A stretch of 64,000 nt of DNA. It comes from Aeromonas rivipollensis (GTDB lineage: Bacteria > Pseudomonadota > Gammaproteobacteria > Enterobacterales > Aeromonadaceae). Under the pieces are notes generated by a model that saw nothing but the letters and a program-made list of their open reading frames with translations, was not told the DNA's origin and did not search any database. Shown here piece after piece: positions 1 to 9,213 of the stretch (positions are counted from its first letter, which is position 1; each line of letters begins with the position of its first letter). A program made the translations under genes and the position numbers. Where the stretch lies: assembly GCF_037811135.1 (NCBI RefSeq), contig NZ_CP149130.1, positions 2,662,501 through 2,726,500 of the forward strand. Reading direction: 5' to 3'.

Positions 1-755
1 ACGTCGTCGATGAAGGTATCGAGGGACTCGGGGAAGGCGATGGTGGCGCCGCTGAACAGGCTGCCGCCGTAGATGTAGACCCGCTCGGTGATGTGGGCGA
101 GGGGCAGGTAGGAGAAGCCGCGATCCGCGGCCGTCAGGGAGACCGCTTCCACCAGCTTCTCGCAGGACCAGGCGTAGCGCTCCACGCTCAGCATGGCGCC
201 CTTGGGCTTGCCGGTACTGCCCGAGGTGTAGACCAGGCTCAGCAGGGCATCCGGCGCCTGCACCGGGCTGTCCGGGATGGGCTCATGGGCATCGAGCAGC
301 GCGTCCCACTGGTGGGCCGCCGGCATGGTGTCATAGGGCAGCGCTATGCGCAGCAGATCAGCGGGCACCCCCGCCTCCTGGCTCTTCCAGTCGTCCAGCT
401 TGCCGACGAAGATCGCCTTGGCCTCGCTGTGACGCAGCACGTATTCGATGGTGTCGACGTTGGCGGTCGGATAGATGGGCACGCTCACGTACTGCCCCAT
501 CTGCATGGCGAGATCGGCGATGAACCACTCTGCGCAATTCTTGGAGAGCAGGGCCACCTTGTCCCCCGGGACCAGCCCCAGGGCACGCAGTGCCGTCACC
601 ATGCGGCGGGCCTCGTCGGCGACCTCACCCCAGGTGAAGTCGACGTATTCGCGGTTGATGGTCTGGCGAAGATAGATCCGGTCGGGACACTGCCGCTCCC
701 AGTGATAGAGCATCTCGAGCGGCAGTTTGGTGGCAATGCGTGAGGTGGAGGCCAT
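1..755 (-). CDS. AMP-dependent long-chain fatty acid-CoA ligase, partial
   Basis: The gene reads leftward and runs off the window, so only the N-terminal 251 codons are visible. They contain the phosphate-binding motif YTSGSTGKPKG of the ANL adenylate-forming superfamily and, further on, LAHITERVY, a pattern typical of bacterial long-chain acyl-CoA synthetases of the FadD15 type. Such enzymes activate a fatty acid with ATP and transfer it to CoA at the inner membrane. The ATG at 755 is the first in-frame start and the protein begins directly with the conserved N-terminal region. The gene does not overlap yfcL and appears to have its own promoter in the roughly 100 bp upstream. Substrate chain length cannot be read from the fragment. 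Confidence 0.85.
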   Translation of the reverse strand, partial: MASTSRIATKLPLEMLYHWERQCPDRIYLRQTINREYVDFTWGEVADEARRMVTALRALGLVPGDKVALLSKNCAEWFIADLAMQMGQYVSVPIYPTANVDTIEYVLRHSEAKAIFVGKLDDWKSQEAGVPADLLRIALPYDTMPAAHQWDALLDAHEPIPDSPVQAPDALLSLVYTSGSTGKPKGAMLSVERYAWSCEKLVEAVSLTAADRGFSYLPLAHITERVYIYGGSLFSGATIAFPESLDTFIDD

Positions 756-854
756 AGTTTAATCCCTGAAACAAAAGGCGAGCCTCATTATTAACCTTTT
801 GATAACACTCAGGGAAGCAGATTACTTAAACTTCTGTTTGAATTGCGAATGGGA

Positions 855-1133
855 TCAAGCTTCCGCCTGCTGCTGCAGACGCTTCCACATCTCCTGCACC
901 AGCACCTCATCCTGCTCGGAGAGCTCCCCCTGCAAGATGGCCTCGTTCAGGCTGCGCAGCACATAGCTCTTTACGTCCCGCACCAGGGTCTTGCCCTCCA
1001 GCTCGGCGCGCGCCACCGCCAGGGAGATATGACCCCGAAGATAGCCGCCCGCAAACAGCTCGTCCTCGCTGGCCGTGGCGACCATGGCGTCGATCAGTCC
1101 CAACAACTTGTGTTCAAAATCGTGAATCGTCAT
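855..1133 (-). CDS. yfcL: YfcL family protein
   Basis: This small acidic protein of 92 residues matches the size and pattern of the YfcL family, which has no established function. It has no signal peptide or membrane segment and is mostly helical and charged, so it is probably cytoplasmic. A GAGG element precedes the ATG at 1133 by about nine bases. It lies 108 bp downstream of the ATP-NAD kinase family gene on the same strand, and the two may be cotranscribed. A GC-rich stem (1186-1193 with 1199-1206) in that gap could act as an attenuator but has no T-run. Confidence 0.75.
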   Translation of the reverse strand: MTIHDFEHKLLGLIDAMVATASEDELFAGGYLRGHISLAVARAELEGKTLVRDVKSYVLRSLNEAILQGELSEQDEVLVQEMWKRLQQQAEA

Positions 1134-1241
1134 TTAACGCAGCCTCATTTCCGGGATTGCCGGCAAAAAATTCGGGGGAGTGGAACCGCGATCTTGTTGA
1201 TCGCGGCTCTCTGGCGCCAGGCCAGCCGCATCCTTGATGTC

Positions 1242-2357
1242 CTATTCCGGGCTGGCCACCGGGTAGATGACCTGATCCTTGTATCCCGTGGTTATGCGCA
1301 GATAACCACTTAACGACCGGTTCAGTGCCGGGTCATCGGTATCCACCAGCAGCGGACGGCCATCGAAGGCCGCCAGCTTGGACTTGGTGGCGAGCACCTG
1401 AATATGGTCTCGCCCGACGGCCCGGATCACCTCTGGACTCAGTTGCTGATTTCCGCGCCCGAACAGATGTCCCTGACCACCGATCAGGGTAATGATCAGG
1501 CGGCAGCGACGACCGCGGATCCGGGTCAGGATCTCGGCGGCGCTGAGATCCTGCCCGATAAGTTGGCCATTTTCCACCAGATCCACACCGAGCAAGGTAT
1601 TTTCCAGACCCAGCTCCGCCATGCAGGCGGCCACTGTGCTCCCCGACCCCATCAGATAGAGGGTGTCAGGCTCCATCTGCTCCACCACGCCGGCGGCGAG
1701 ATCGGCGAGCACCAGCTCCTCGGACTCCCGCCCGCCCTGCTTGACCGCCTGGACGTAGCGCAGATCCCCGGGCACCAGCAGCTGGCCGTAGTGGCGGGCG
1801 CGCACCTTGCCGGCGCGAAACGCCTCCTCGTCGATGTCCATCACCTCGGCATCCACCAGGCTCAGCAGCTCCCCTGCGATCATTCTGGCCGCCACCCGGC
1901 CACTCGCCGCCGGGGTCACGCCGTAGACCCCGGAGTGGATCTTGCACCCCGCCGGGATGCCGAGCACATGGCAGGACTCCCCCACCGCCGCGCAGATGTC
2001 CCGGGCGGTGCCATCGCCACCGGCAAAGAGCAGCAGATCGACCCCGGCTTCGCGCAGGGCCAGGGCGGCGGCCCGGGTATCCTCGGCGCTCGTCTGGGCC
2101 CCGGCAGGCTGGTAGAGGATGCGGTGAGGCAGCGCCAGCTCGGCGGCCAGTGTCTCCCCCATCTCCCCCGCCACCGTCAGCAGCTCGAACTGCTCTGTGA
2201 GCGAGCACAGGGGCAGCAGGGCCTGACGGGCCCGCTCCCGGGCCTTGGGCATGGCGCCCCGCGCCAGCGCCTCGGCCACCATGCCGTCGCTGCCCTTGAG
2301 ACCGACCGCACCGCCGATGCCGGCGATGGGGTTGATGATGAGCCCTAATCGAAACAT
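1242..2357 (-). CDS. ATP-NAD kinase family protein
   Basis: The 371-residue protein opens with a Rossmann-like strand (LGLIINPIAGIGG) and carries the GGDGT motif (AGGDGTARDI) of the NAD kinase/diacylglycerol kinase fold. Real NadK enzymes are nearer 290 residues; this longer version belongs to the ATP-NAD kinase-like family found beside yfcL in marine gammaproteobacteria, and its substrate is not settled. I chose the ATG at 2357 because GGGAGGAA sits five bases upstream; an ATG at 2384 is in frame but lacks this spacing. The product is soluble and has no signal peptide. Confidence 0.8.
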   Translation of the reverse strand: MFRLGLIINPIAGIGGAVGLKGSDGMVAEALARGAMPKARERARQALLPLCSLTEQFELLTVAGEMGETLAAELALPHRILYQPAGAQTSAEDTRAAALALREAGVDLLLFAGGDGTARDICAAVGESCHVLGIPAGCKIHSGVYGVTPAASGRVAARMIAGELLSLVDAEVMDIDEEAFRAGKVRARHYGQLLVPGDLRYVQAVKQGGRESEELVLADLAAGVVEQMEPDTLYLMGSGSTVAACMAELGLENTLLGVDLVENGQLIGQDLSAAEILTRIRGRRCRLIITLIGGQGHLFGRGNQQLSPEVIRAVGRDHIQVLATKSKLAAFDGRPLLVDTDDPALNRSLSGYLRITTGYKDQVIYPVASPE

Positions 2358-2466
2358 GTTTTCCTCCCGTTGGATGGCTGCCATTTTTATCTTTTCGCGC
2401 TACTGGGACAAGCCATAACCCCCTGCTAGAATGCGCTGCTTCAAATTTTTCAACCAAGGTTCAATC

Positions 2467-3189
2467 ATGCTGGAATGGATTGCTGACCCCTCAGCCTGGG
2501 TGGCGCTCGCCACCCTGACCCTGCTCGAGATCGTGCTGGGCATCGACAACATCATCTTTATCTCCATCCTGGTGGGGCGACTGCCGGAGGCTCAGCGCCA
2601 GAAGGCGCGGATCCTGGGGCTGGGGCTTGCCATGGGCACCCGCATCCTGCTGCTGCTCTCCCTGGCCTGGGTGATGCGTCTCACCGAGCCGCTGTTCAGC
2701 GTGCTGGATGAGGCCATCTCGGGCCGGGATCTGATCCTGCTGGTGGGGGGCCTGTTCCTCATCGCCAAGAGTACCCACGAGATCCACCAGAGCCTGGAGG
2801 GCGCCGCCGAGGAGCCCGGTGCAGTGAGCAAGACCGCAGGCTTCCTGTCGACACTGGTGCAGATCGCCATCCTCGACATCATCTTCAGCCTGGACTCCGT
2901 CATCACCGCCGTCGGCATGGCAGACCACGTGCCCGTCATGGTGCTGGCCATCGTCATCGCCGTCGGTGTCATGATGTTTGCCGCCAAGGCCATCGGTGAC
3001 TTCGTCGACGAGCACCCCACCATCAAGATGCTGGCGCTCGCCTTCCTGATCCTGGTCGGCGTCGCCCTGGTCGGCGAGGGGCTGGACATGCACATTCCGA
3101 AGGGCTACATCTACTTCGCCATGGCCTTCTCGCTGGTGGTGGAGATGATCAACATCCGCCTCCGTGGTCATCAGGAGCGGGCCAAGTAA
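2467..3189 (+). CDS. TerC family integral membrane protein
   Basis: The 240-residue product is almost entirely hydrophobic, with about seven membrane segments, and contains the TerC-family motif LEIVLGIDNIIFIS near its N-terminus and FSLDSVITAVGM in the middle; the acidic residues in these motifs are proposed to bind metal. TerC proteins are linked to tellurite resistance or manganese export, and this one resembles the chromosomal YgdQ type. The ATG at 2467 follows an AAGG element; an upstream in-frame start at 2431 would add residues without hydrophobic character. It is a single-gene unit, divergent from the kinase-like gene and ended by the terminator at 3207. Confidence 0.85.
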   Translation: MLEWIADPSAWVALATLTLLEIVLGIDNIIFISILVGRLPEAQRQKARILGLGLAMGTRILLLLSLAWVMRLTEPLFSVLDEAISGRDLILLVGGLFLIAKSTHEIHQSLEGAAEEPGAVSKTAGFLSTLVQIAILDIIFSLDSVITAVGMADHVPVMVLAIVIAVGVMMFAAKAIGDFVDEHPTIKMLALAFLILVGVALVGEGLDMHIPKGYIYFAMAFSLVVEMINIRLRGHQERAK

Positions 3190-3206
3190 GCCCCTCTTGC
3201 TGAGCC

Positions 3207-3240
3207 AAAAAAAAGCGCGACCCTGGGTCGCGCTTTTTTA
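3207..3240. terminator. Bidirectional rho-independent terminator between the TerC gene and aroG
   Basis: GCGCGACCC pairs with GGGTCGCGC across a minimal loop, flanked by an A-run on one side and a T-run on the other, so it can stop both convergent genes. Confidence 0.9.
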
Positions 3241-3271
3241 TTGCCGTGAGCGGGGCATCCCCGCCCCGGCC

Positions 3272-4327
3272 TCAGAGTGCGTTGCGGGTGGCGACCGCAT
3301 CGGCCAGATTGCGCAGCAGCACCTCGGTATCGGCCCAGCCGATGCAGGCGTCGGTGATGCTCTGACCGAAGGTGAGCTCGCACCCTTCCACCAGATCCTG
3401 GCGACCCTCCACCAGGTGGCTCTCCACCATGACGCCGAACACCGCCTTGCTGCCGGCGCGCAGCTGACCGGCCACGTCCTCGGCCACCAGCATCTGGTTC
3501 TTGAACTGCTTGCTGCTGTTGGCGTGGCTGAAGTCGATCATCACCTTCTGGGGCAGACCGGCCTTGTCCAGCCCTTTCACCACCTCATCCACGTGGGCGG
3601 CGCTGTAGTTCGGCTCGCGGCCACCGCGCAGTATGATGTGACAATCCGGGTTGCCTCTGGTCGAGACGATGGCGGAGTGACCGTACTTGGTCACCGACAG
3701 GAAGTGGTGCGGTGCGCTGGCGGCGCCGATGGCATCGATGGCCACCTTGATGGTGCCGTCGGTGCCGTTCTTGAAGCCCACCGGGCAGGAGAGACCCGAG
3801 GCCAGCTCGCGGTGCACCTGGGATTCGGTGGTGCGGGCCCCGATGGCGCCCCAGCTCATCAGATCCGCCACGTATTGCGGGGTGATCATGTCGAGGAACT
3901 CGGAGGCGGTCGGCAGCCCCATGTCGTTGAGATCCAGCAGCAGCTTGCGACCCAGGCGCAGGCCGTCGTTGATCTGGCAGCTGTTGTCGAGGTAGGGATC
4001 GTTGATCAGCCCCTTCCAGCCCACAGTGGTGCGCGGCTTCTCGAAGTAGACCCGCATCACGATCTCCAGCTGGCCCTTGAGCTCGTCGCGCAGGGTCTTG
4101 AGGCGCTTGCCGTATTCCAGCGCGGCCACCGGATCGTGGATGGAGCAGGGACCTATCACCACCAGCAGGCGCTGATCTTCACCGGCCAGGATCTGATGGA
4201 TGGCCTGACGGGATTCAAACACGGTATTTGAGGCGGTCTCGGTCGCCGGAAACTTCTCAAGCACCGCAACCGGGGGCAATAACTCTTTGATTTCACTGAT
4301 ACGAACGTCGTCGGTTTGATGCTGCAT
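3272..4327 (-). CDS. aroG: 3-deoxy-7-phosphoheptulonate synthase, AroG type
   Basis: This is the first enzyme of the shikimate pathway, condensing phosphoenolpyruvate and erythrose 4-phosphate. The 351-residue protein has the class I DAHP synthase motifs VIGPCSIHDP, RVYFEKPRTTVGWKG and IDFSHANSSKQ, and its N-terminus (DDVRISEIKELLPP) is close to E. coli AroG, the phenylalanine-inhibited isozyme, rather than AroF or AroH. The ATG at 4327 has AGGAAA upstream and gives the family length; the open frame extends 39 codons further but without similarity. It lies downstream of aroA on the same strand with a hairpin between, so it is probably a separate transcript. Shikimate flux also feeds the chorismate used by AmoC in this window. 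Confidence 0.93.
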   Translation of the reverse strand: MQHQTDDVRISEIKELLPPVAVLEKFPATETASNTVFESRQAIHQILAGEDQRLLVVIGPCSIHDPVAALEYGKRLKTLRDELKGQLEIVMRVYFEKPRTTVGWKGLINDPYLDNSCQINDGLRLGRKLLLDLNDMGLPTASEFLDMITPQYVADLMSWGAIGARTTESQVHRELASGLSCPVGFKNGTDGTIKVAIDAIGAASAPHHFLSVTKYGHSAIVSTRGNPDCHIILRGGREPNYSAAHVDEVVKGLDKAGLPQKVMIDFSHANSSKQFKNQMLVAEDVAGQLRAGSKAVFGVMVESHLVEGRQDLVEGCELTFGQSITDACIGWADTEVLLRNLADAVATRNAL

Positions 4328-4508
4328 GACCAAGTTTCCTGCTAAATGACTGCGATGAAGAAACTTCAATCTAGCCCGCGACCGGGACGGTGTAAATAGA
4401 AAATTACATTCTTGGACAAGGAATTTTATCGGCGCACCTTGCAAGTTTTGATAATGCTGCTAGGGATGTTGGCAAACCGGGGGAGAAGACGGGAGGCAGA
4501 AACGAACA

Positions 4509-4527
4509 GGCCCGCACAAGGCGGGCC
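4509..4527 (-). terminator. Hairpin downstream of aroA
   Basis: GGCCCGC and GCGGGCC form a seven-base GC stem with a five-base loop just after the aroA stop. Only scattered T residues follow on the minus strand, so termination may be weak or read through toward aroG. Confidence 0.5.
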
Positions 4528-4535
4528 CGACGGAC

Positions 4536-5816
4536 TTAAGCCTGGCTGATGCTGGCCAGCTTGGTGAAGTAGTCCGGGAAGGTCTTGGAGGTACAACCCG
4601 GATCATTGATGGTGACAGCGGTATCGGACAGCGCCACCAGGGAGAAGCACATGGCGATGCGGTGATCGTTGTAGGTATCGATCTCGGCGTGCTTGAGCTG
4701 CTCCGGCGGGGTGACGGTGATGAAGTCGTGCCCCTCCTCCACTTCCACGCCCAGCTTGCGCAGCTCGGTCGCCATGGCGTGCAGGCGATCCGTCTCCTTC
4801 ACCCGCCAGTTGTAGATGTTGCGAATGGCGGTGGGCCCCTTCGCAAACAGCGCCGCAACGGCGATGGTCATGGCCGCATCCGGGATGTGGTTCATGTCCA
4901 TGTCGACGCCGTGCAGGGGGGCCTGCTCGGCCTCGATGAAGTCGTCGCCCCAGGTGATGCGGGCGCCCATCTTCTCCAGCACGTCGGCGAAGTGGATGTC
5001 CCCCTGGATGCTGTGCTTGCCGATGCCGGTGACCCGCACCTTGCCCTTGATGGCGCCTGCCGCGAGGAAATAGGAGGCGCTGGAGGCATCCCCTTCCACC
5101 AGGAAGTCACCGGGGCTGACATAGGTCTGGTTGCCCTTGATGTAGAACACCTTGTAGTCGTCGTGCTCGATGACCACCCCGAACTGCTTCATGATGTGCA
5201 GTGTGATGTCGATGTAGGGCTTGGAGACCAGCTCCCCCTTGATGTGGATGCGGGTGTCGCCGGCCGCCATGGGTGCCGCCATCAAGAAGGCGGTCAGGAA
5301 CTGGCTGGAGACGGAGCCGTCGACGTGCACGTCGCCGCCCCACAGACCCTTGGCATCCACCACCAGGGGCGGATAGCCATCTTTTTTCAGGTACTGGATA
5401 TGGGCACCCGCTTCCCGCAGGGCATCCACCAGATGACCGATGGGACGCTCTTCCATGCGAGGCTCGCCCCCCAGCATGTACTCACCGGAGCCCAGGCAGA
5501 GGGCGGCGCAGAGTGGGCGCATAGCGGTGCCGGCGTTGCCGAGGAAGAGGTTGACCGGTGCCGATACCGCAAAGCTGCGACCCAGGCCATGCACGGTGCA
5601 CTCGGTCTTGTCGGCGGAGAGCTTGTACTTGACCCCGAGCTGGGTCAGCGCCGCCAGCATGTGGCGGATGTCATCGCTGTCGAGCAGGTTGGTCAGCCGG
5701 GTAGTGCCCCGTGCCAGTGCTGCCAGCAGCAGGGCTCGGTTAGAGACACTTTTGGAGCCAGGCAGATTGACCACCCCGGCCACGCTAGAAATGGGTTCCA
5801 AACGCAACGAATTCAT
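4536..5816 (-). CDS. aroA: 3-phosphoshikimate 1-carboxyvinyltransferase (EPSP synthase)
   Basis: The enzyme adds the enolpyruvyl group of PEP to shikimate 3-phosphate. The 426-residue frame matches class I EPSP synthase: [18 protein letters not shown] near the start, [10 protein letters not shown] (the glyphosate-sensitive Gly-Thr-Pro arrangement), and the C-terminal NDHRIAM and [13 protein letters not shown]. The ATG at 5816 follows AGGAAGTCT; the open frame continues upstream for 66 codons without similarity. It is the second gene of the classical serC-aroA operon, separated from serC by 172 bp with a terminator-like hairpin that may attenuate transcription. Confidence 0.95.
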   Translation of the reverse strand: MNSLRLEPISSVAGVVNLPGSKSVSNRALLLAALARGTTRLTNLLDSDDIRHMLAALTQLGVKYKLSADKTECTVHGLGRSFAVSAPVNLFLGNAGTAMRPLCAALCLGSGEYMLGGEPRMEERPIGHLVDALREAGAHIQYLKKDGYPPLVVDAKGLWGGDVHVDGSVSSQFLTAFLMAAPMAAGDTRIHIKGELVSKPYIDITLHIMKQFGVVIEHDDYKVFYIKGNQTYVSPGDFLVEGDASSASYFLAAGAIKGKVRVTGIGKHSIQGDIHFADVLEKMGARITWGDDFIEAEQAPLHGVDMDMNHIPDAAMTIAVAALFAKGPTAIRNIYNWRVKETDRLHAMATELRKLGVEVEEGHDFITVTPPEQLKHAEIDTYNDHRIAMCFSLVALSDTAVTINDPGCTSKTFPDYFTKLASISQA

Positions 5817-5935
5817 AGACTTCCTGTACAATCTCAAGTAAATCACCTGACCGGACGTTAACAGCCCGCGCACCGCGCGGCAAGACCGTCTGTGGCACAA
5901 AACCGGGGCAGCCGGGCTGGCGGTCAGGATCTTCT

Positions 5936-5965
5936 GGAAAAACAGACGCCGGGGAGTCCCCGGCG
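5936..5965 (-). terminator. Attenuator or terminator between serC and aroA
   Basis: CGCCGGGG pairs with CCCCGGCG over a three-base loop and is followed on the minus strand by TCTGTTTTTCC. It lies just past the serC stop and would reduce, but in this operon probably not abolish, read-through into aroA. Confidence 0.65.
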
Positions 5966-5988
5966 CCTTGCTATCGGGGGAAGACGCC

Positions 5989-7077
5989 TCAGCCGTGGCG
6001 CTTGGCAAAGCCATCCATAAAGCTCACCAGGGCCTTGACCCCTTCCAACGGCATGGCGTTGTAGAGGCTGGCACGCATGCCGCCGACGATGCGGTGCCCC
6101 TTGAGCGCCAGCAGACCGGCGGCTTCAGACTCCGCCAGGAACTGCTTGTCCAGGGCCTCGTTTTTGAGCTGGAAGGGCACATTCATGCGGGAGCGGCAGG
6201 CCGCATCCACCTTGTTGCCGTAGAAGCTGGAGTCGTCGAGGTAGCCGTAGAGGAAGTCGGCCTTCGCCTTGTTGCGCGCCTCCATCGCCTCCAGCCCGCC
6301 CTGTTCTTTGAGCCACTCGAACACCAGGCCGGCCAGATACCAGGCGTAGGTGGGGGGGGTGTTGAACATGGAGTCGTTCTTGGCGGTGAGCTGGTAGTCA
6401 AAGATCGAGGGCACGTCGGCTCTCGCCTGGTTCAGCAGGTCGTCCCGCACTATGGCGATGGCGAGGCCAGAGGGGCCTATGTTCTTCTGGGCACCGGCGT
6501 AGAGGATGCCGAAGCGGCTCACGTCGATGGGACGGGAGAGGATGGTGGAGGAGAGATCCGCCACCAGGGGCACATCGCCGGTGGCCGGGATGTCGAACAT
6601 CTCGATGCCATCTATGGTTTCGTTCGGGCAGTAGTGCACATAGGCCGCATCGGCGCGAAACGCCGGGGTCGGCAGCAGGTGGCTTATCCCCTGCGCGTTC
6701 TTCGCCACCCCCTGGAAGGTCTGGATGTCCCCGTATTTCTGGGCCTCATCCACGGCGCTCTGGGCCCAGACGCCGGTCAGCAGGTAATCGGCCTTTTTAT
6801 TGGCGCCGCCGAGCAGGTTCATGGGCACGGCAGAGAACTGGCCGCGACCGCCACCGTGCATGAACAACACCTTGTAGTTGTCCGGCACCGCCAGCAAGTC
6901 GCGCAGATCGGCTTCGGCCTTCTCGGCGACCGCCATATAGGGCTTGCCGCGATGGGACAGCTCCATGACCGAGGCTCCCAGCCCCTGGAAATTACAAAAT
7001 TCGCGCTGGGCGCGCTCCATGACTTCAACCGGCAACATGGCGGGGCCGGCGCAGAAGTTGTAAATCTGTTTGCTCAT
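5989..7077 (-). CDS. serC: Phosphoserine aminotransferase
   Basis: SerC converts 3-phosphohydroxypyruvate to phosphoserine and also serves pyridoxal phosphate synthesis. The 362-residue product has the expected length and begins [14 protein letters not shown], typical of SerC; the PLP-binding lysine is in [10 protein letters not shown], and [10 protein letters not shown] and the C-terminal [11 protein letters not shown] are also family hallmarks. The ATG at 7077 follows GGAAAG; the open frame extends upstream but without similarity. First gene of the serC-aroA operon. Confidence 0.95.
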   Translation of the reverse strand: MSKQIYNFCAGPAMLPVEVMERAQREFCNFQGLGASVMELSHRGKPYMAVAEKAEADLRDLLAVPDNYKVLFMHGGGRGQFSAVPMNLLGGANKKADYLLTGVWAQSAVDEAQKYGDIQTFQGVAKNAQGISHLLPTPAFRADAAYVHYCPNETIDGIEMFDIPATGDVPLVADLSSTILSRPIDVSRFGILYAGAQKNIGPSGLAIAIVRDDLLNQARADVPSIFDYQLTAKNDSMFNTPPTYAWYLAGLVFEWLKEQGGLEAMEARNKAKADFLYGYLDDSSFYGNKVDAACRSRMNVPFQLKNEALDKQFLAESEAAGLLALKGHRIVGGMRASLYNAMPLEGVKALVSFMDGFAKRHG

Positions 7078-7204
7078 GACGCTTTCCGTGGATGAATGAG
7101 AGTGATCGATGACTTGAATGTTTTTACACGACAGGCCCCCGTGGGGGCAAAGGCTTTTTGGGATCCGGCGCAACCTTTTGCCCCCATGGCCGACGCCACC
7201 ACCA

Positions 7205-7232
7205 TGGAAAAAGCCCTGAACGGGCCAGGGCT
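7205..7232 (-). terminator. Terminator downstream of etfA
   Basis: AGCCCTG and CAGGGCT form a seven-base stem around a seven-base loop, followed on the minus strand by TTTTTCC. It separates etfBA from serC. Confidence 0.7.
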
Positions 7233-7301
7233 TGCAGAGAACATGCATGGAAACGGAGGCGAGACAGCACGGACGGCTTTCTGCCCCCCTTTTTGGCAAC
7301 T

Positions 7302-8231
7302 TTACAGCTTGGCGGTGAGCTCGGGCAGCAGGCTGAACAAGTCCCCCACCAGGCCATAGTCCGCCACCTGGAAGATGGGGGCCTCCGGATCCTTGTTGAT
7401 GGCGACTATCACCTTCGACTCCTTCATCCCCGCCAGATGCTGTATGGCCCCCGAGATGCCGACCGCGATGTAGAGCTCGGGGGCCACTATCTTGCCGGTC
7501 TGGCCCACCTGCAGATCGTTGGCGACGAAACCCGCATCCACCGCCGCCCGCGAGGCACCGACCGCAGCCCCCAGCTTGTCGGCCAGGGCGTCAATCAGGG
7601 CAAACTGCGCCTTGGAGCCGAGCGCCCGCCCGCCAGAGACCACCACCCGCGCCGCGCCAAGCTCGGGCCGTGCGGATCGCACCGCACGCCGCTCGATGAG
7701 CCGGGTCCGGCAGGCCAGCTCGGGAACGGGGAGGTGCTCGACCCTGGCCTCAGCCCCCCCGCTTTCGGCACAAGGGAAGGCCGATGCCCGTATGCTGAGC
7801 ACCTTGACGGGCGCCGCACTCGTCACCCGGGCAATGGCGTTGCCCGCATAGAGGGGGCGCAGGAAGGTGTCAGGCCCCTCTATGTCCGTCACCTCGGAGA
7901 TCATCTCCACCCCCAGCCTGGCCGCCACCCTCGGCAGCAGATCCTTGCCGTGGCTGCTCGCCGCCATCAGGCAGTGCTGATAGTCCCGTACCACGGGGGC
8001 CAGCAGCCGATCGATACCGTCATTGAGCCCTTCCGCCAGCATGGGATGTTCGGCCAGCAGCACCCGGGTGACTCCCTGCAAGGAGGCCGCCTGCTCCCCC
8101 GCCTCCGCCAGCCCCTGACCCAGCAGCAGCAGGTGGACCTCGGCGCCGATCCGGGTCGCCGCCGTGACCAGACGGGCGGCGCTGTCCGCCAGCTGGCCCT
8201 GATGATGTTCGGCAATAATGAGTACGCTCAT
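7302..8231 (-). CDS. etfA: Electron transfer flavoprotein alpha subunit
   Basis: EtfA binds FAD and, with EtfB, carries electrons from acyl-CoA and other dehydrogenases to ETF-ubiquinone oxidoreductase. The 309-residue protein has the C-terminal FAD domain signature [20 protein letters not shown] and the preceding [15 protein letters not shown]. The ATG at 8231 starts directly with the N-terminal domain ([12 protein letters not shown]); the open frame upstream is not conserved. It follows etfB on the same strand at a spacing of 103 bp, and both are divergent from the ETF-QO gene, the partner they deliver electrons to. Confidence 0.93.
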   Translation of the reverse strand: MSVLIIAEHHQGQLADSAARLVTAATRIGAEVHLLLLGQGLAEAGEQAASLQGVTRVLLAEHPMLAEGLNDGIDRLLAPVVRDYQHCLMAASSHGKDLLPRVAARLGVEMISEVTDIEGPDTFLRPLYAGNAIARVTSAAPVKVLSIRASAFPCAESGGAEARVEHLPVPELACRTRLIERRAVRSARPELGAARVVVSGGRALGSKAQFALIDALADKLGAAVGASRAAVDAGFVANDLQVGQTGKIVAPELYIAVGISGAIQHLAGMKESKVIVAINKDPEAPIFQVADYGLVGDLFSLLPELTAKL

Positions 8232-8334
8232 GGCTGCACCTTGATGATGTCCGTTGATGTTCCTGTCTGTCCGCCAACGCGCCCGCTGGTGGCAGCCGGC
8301 CGGCCTGGGGGATAGGCCGTGACCCTGCATGTGC

Positions 8335-9087
8335 TCATGGGATCACCTTGGCTTCGTTCTTGAGCCTGTCCAGCAGCTCGTCCACCGAGCCCACCCTGAT
8401 GCCGGCGCGCCGGGGGGCAGGCGCCATCACCCCGAGCAGCCGGGTCTGACCGGCGGGCTCGACCCCAAGGGCCGCAAAGGGGGCGCTCTCAATCGGCTTG
8501 CGCTTGGCCTTCATGATGTTGGGGAGCGAGGCGAAGCGGGGTTCGTTCAGGCGCAGGTCCACCGTCACCACGGCAGGCAGCCCCATGCCGAGGGTCTCGA
8601 GACCACCGTCTATCTCGCGGGTCACCTGCAGCTCCCCCTCCACCAGCTTGATGGCGGAGGCGAAGGTGGCGAGCGGCCAGTCGCAGAGGGCCGAGAGCAT
8701 CTGGCCGACCTGGTTGTTGTCGGAATCGATGGACTGCTTGCCGAGCAGCACCAGGCTGGGCTGCTCCCGCTCGCACACCTTTTGCAGGGCGCGGGCCACG
8801 GTGAGCGGGGTCAGAGTCTCGTCGGTGACATAGTGCAGGGCCCTATCCGCCCCCAGCGCCAGGGCATGGCGCAGCTGCTCGGCCGCCGCCTCCGGGCCCA
8901 GGGTCACCACCACCAGCTCGGTGGCCACCCCGGCTTCGCGCAGCCTCACCCCCTCCTCCACCGCGATTTCACAAAACGGGTTGATGCCCATCTTCACATT
9001 GGCGAGCTCCACATCGGAGCCATCGCTCTTGACCCGGATCCTGACGTTGAAATCAACGACCCGTTTGACAGCGACCAGCAGCTTCAT
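8335..9087 (-). CDS. etfB: Electron transfer flavoprotein beta subunit
   Basis: The 250-residue EtfB subunit contains the typical start MKLLVAVKRVVDFNVRIRVK, the NPFCEIAVEEGVRLRE segment and LLGKQSIDSDNNQVGQML, which binds AMP in the heterodimer. The ATG at 9087 gives the standard N-terminus; a 16-codon upstream extension is open but not conserved. It is the first gene of the etfBA unit, whose promoter region contains the LiuR-type palindrome at 9157. Its expression is therefore probably tied to branched-chain amino acid or fatty acid catabolism. Confidence 0.93.
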   Translation of the reverse strand: MKLLVAVKRVVDFNVRIRVKSDGSDVELANVKMGINPFCEIAVEEGVRLREAGVATELVVVTLGPEAAAEQLRHALALGADRALHYVTDETLTPLTVARALQKVCEREQPSLVLLGKQSIDSDNNQVGQMLSALCDWPLATFASAIKLVEGELQVTREIDGGLETLGMGLPAVVTVDLRLNEPRFASLPNIMKAKRKPIESAPFAALGVEPAGQTRLLGVMAPAPRRAGIRVGSVDELLDRLKNEAKVIP

Positions 9088-9156
9088 GGCGGTCATCCCT
9101 CGTATCGGTTGAGTGAATCCATTTTGCACCCTCACACTTTTATGCTGACAAAATGG

Positions 9157-9172
9157 TTTACGTTTACGTAAA
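9157..9172. promoter_or_regulatory. LiuR-type operator between etfB and the ETF-QO gene
   Basis: TTTACGTTTACGTAAA is a perfect palindrome of two seven-base arms around TT, in the 126-bp divergent region. It matches the operator described for LiuR, the MerR-family repressor of branched-chain amino acid and fatty acid degradation genes in gammaproteobacteria, whose regulon includes etf genes. Identification is by motif only; the liuR gene is not in the window. Confidence 0.7.
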
Positions 9173-9213
9173 CTACCAGCACTACCCTAGGCCAAGTCGA
9201 GCGCAGAGGCAAG

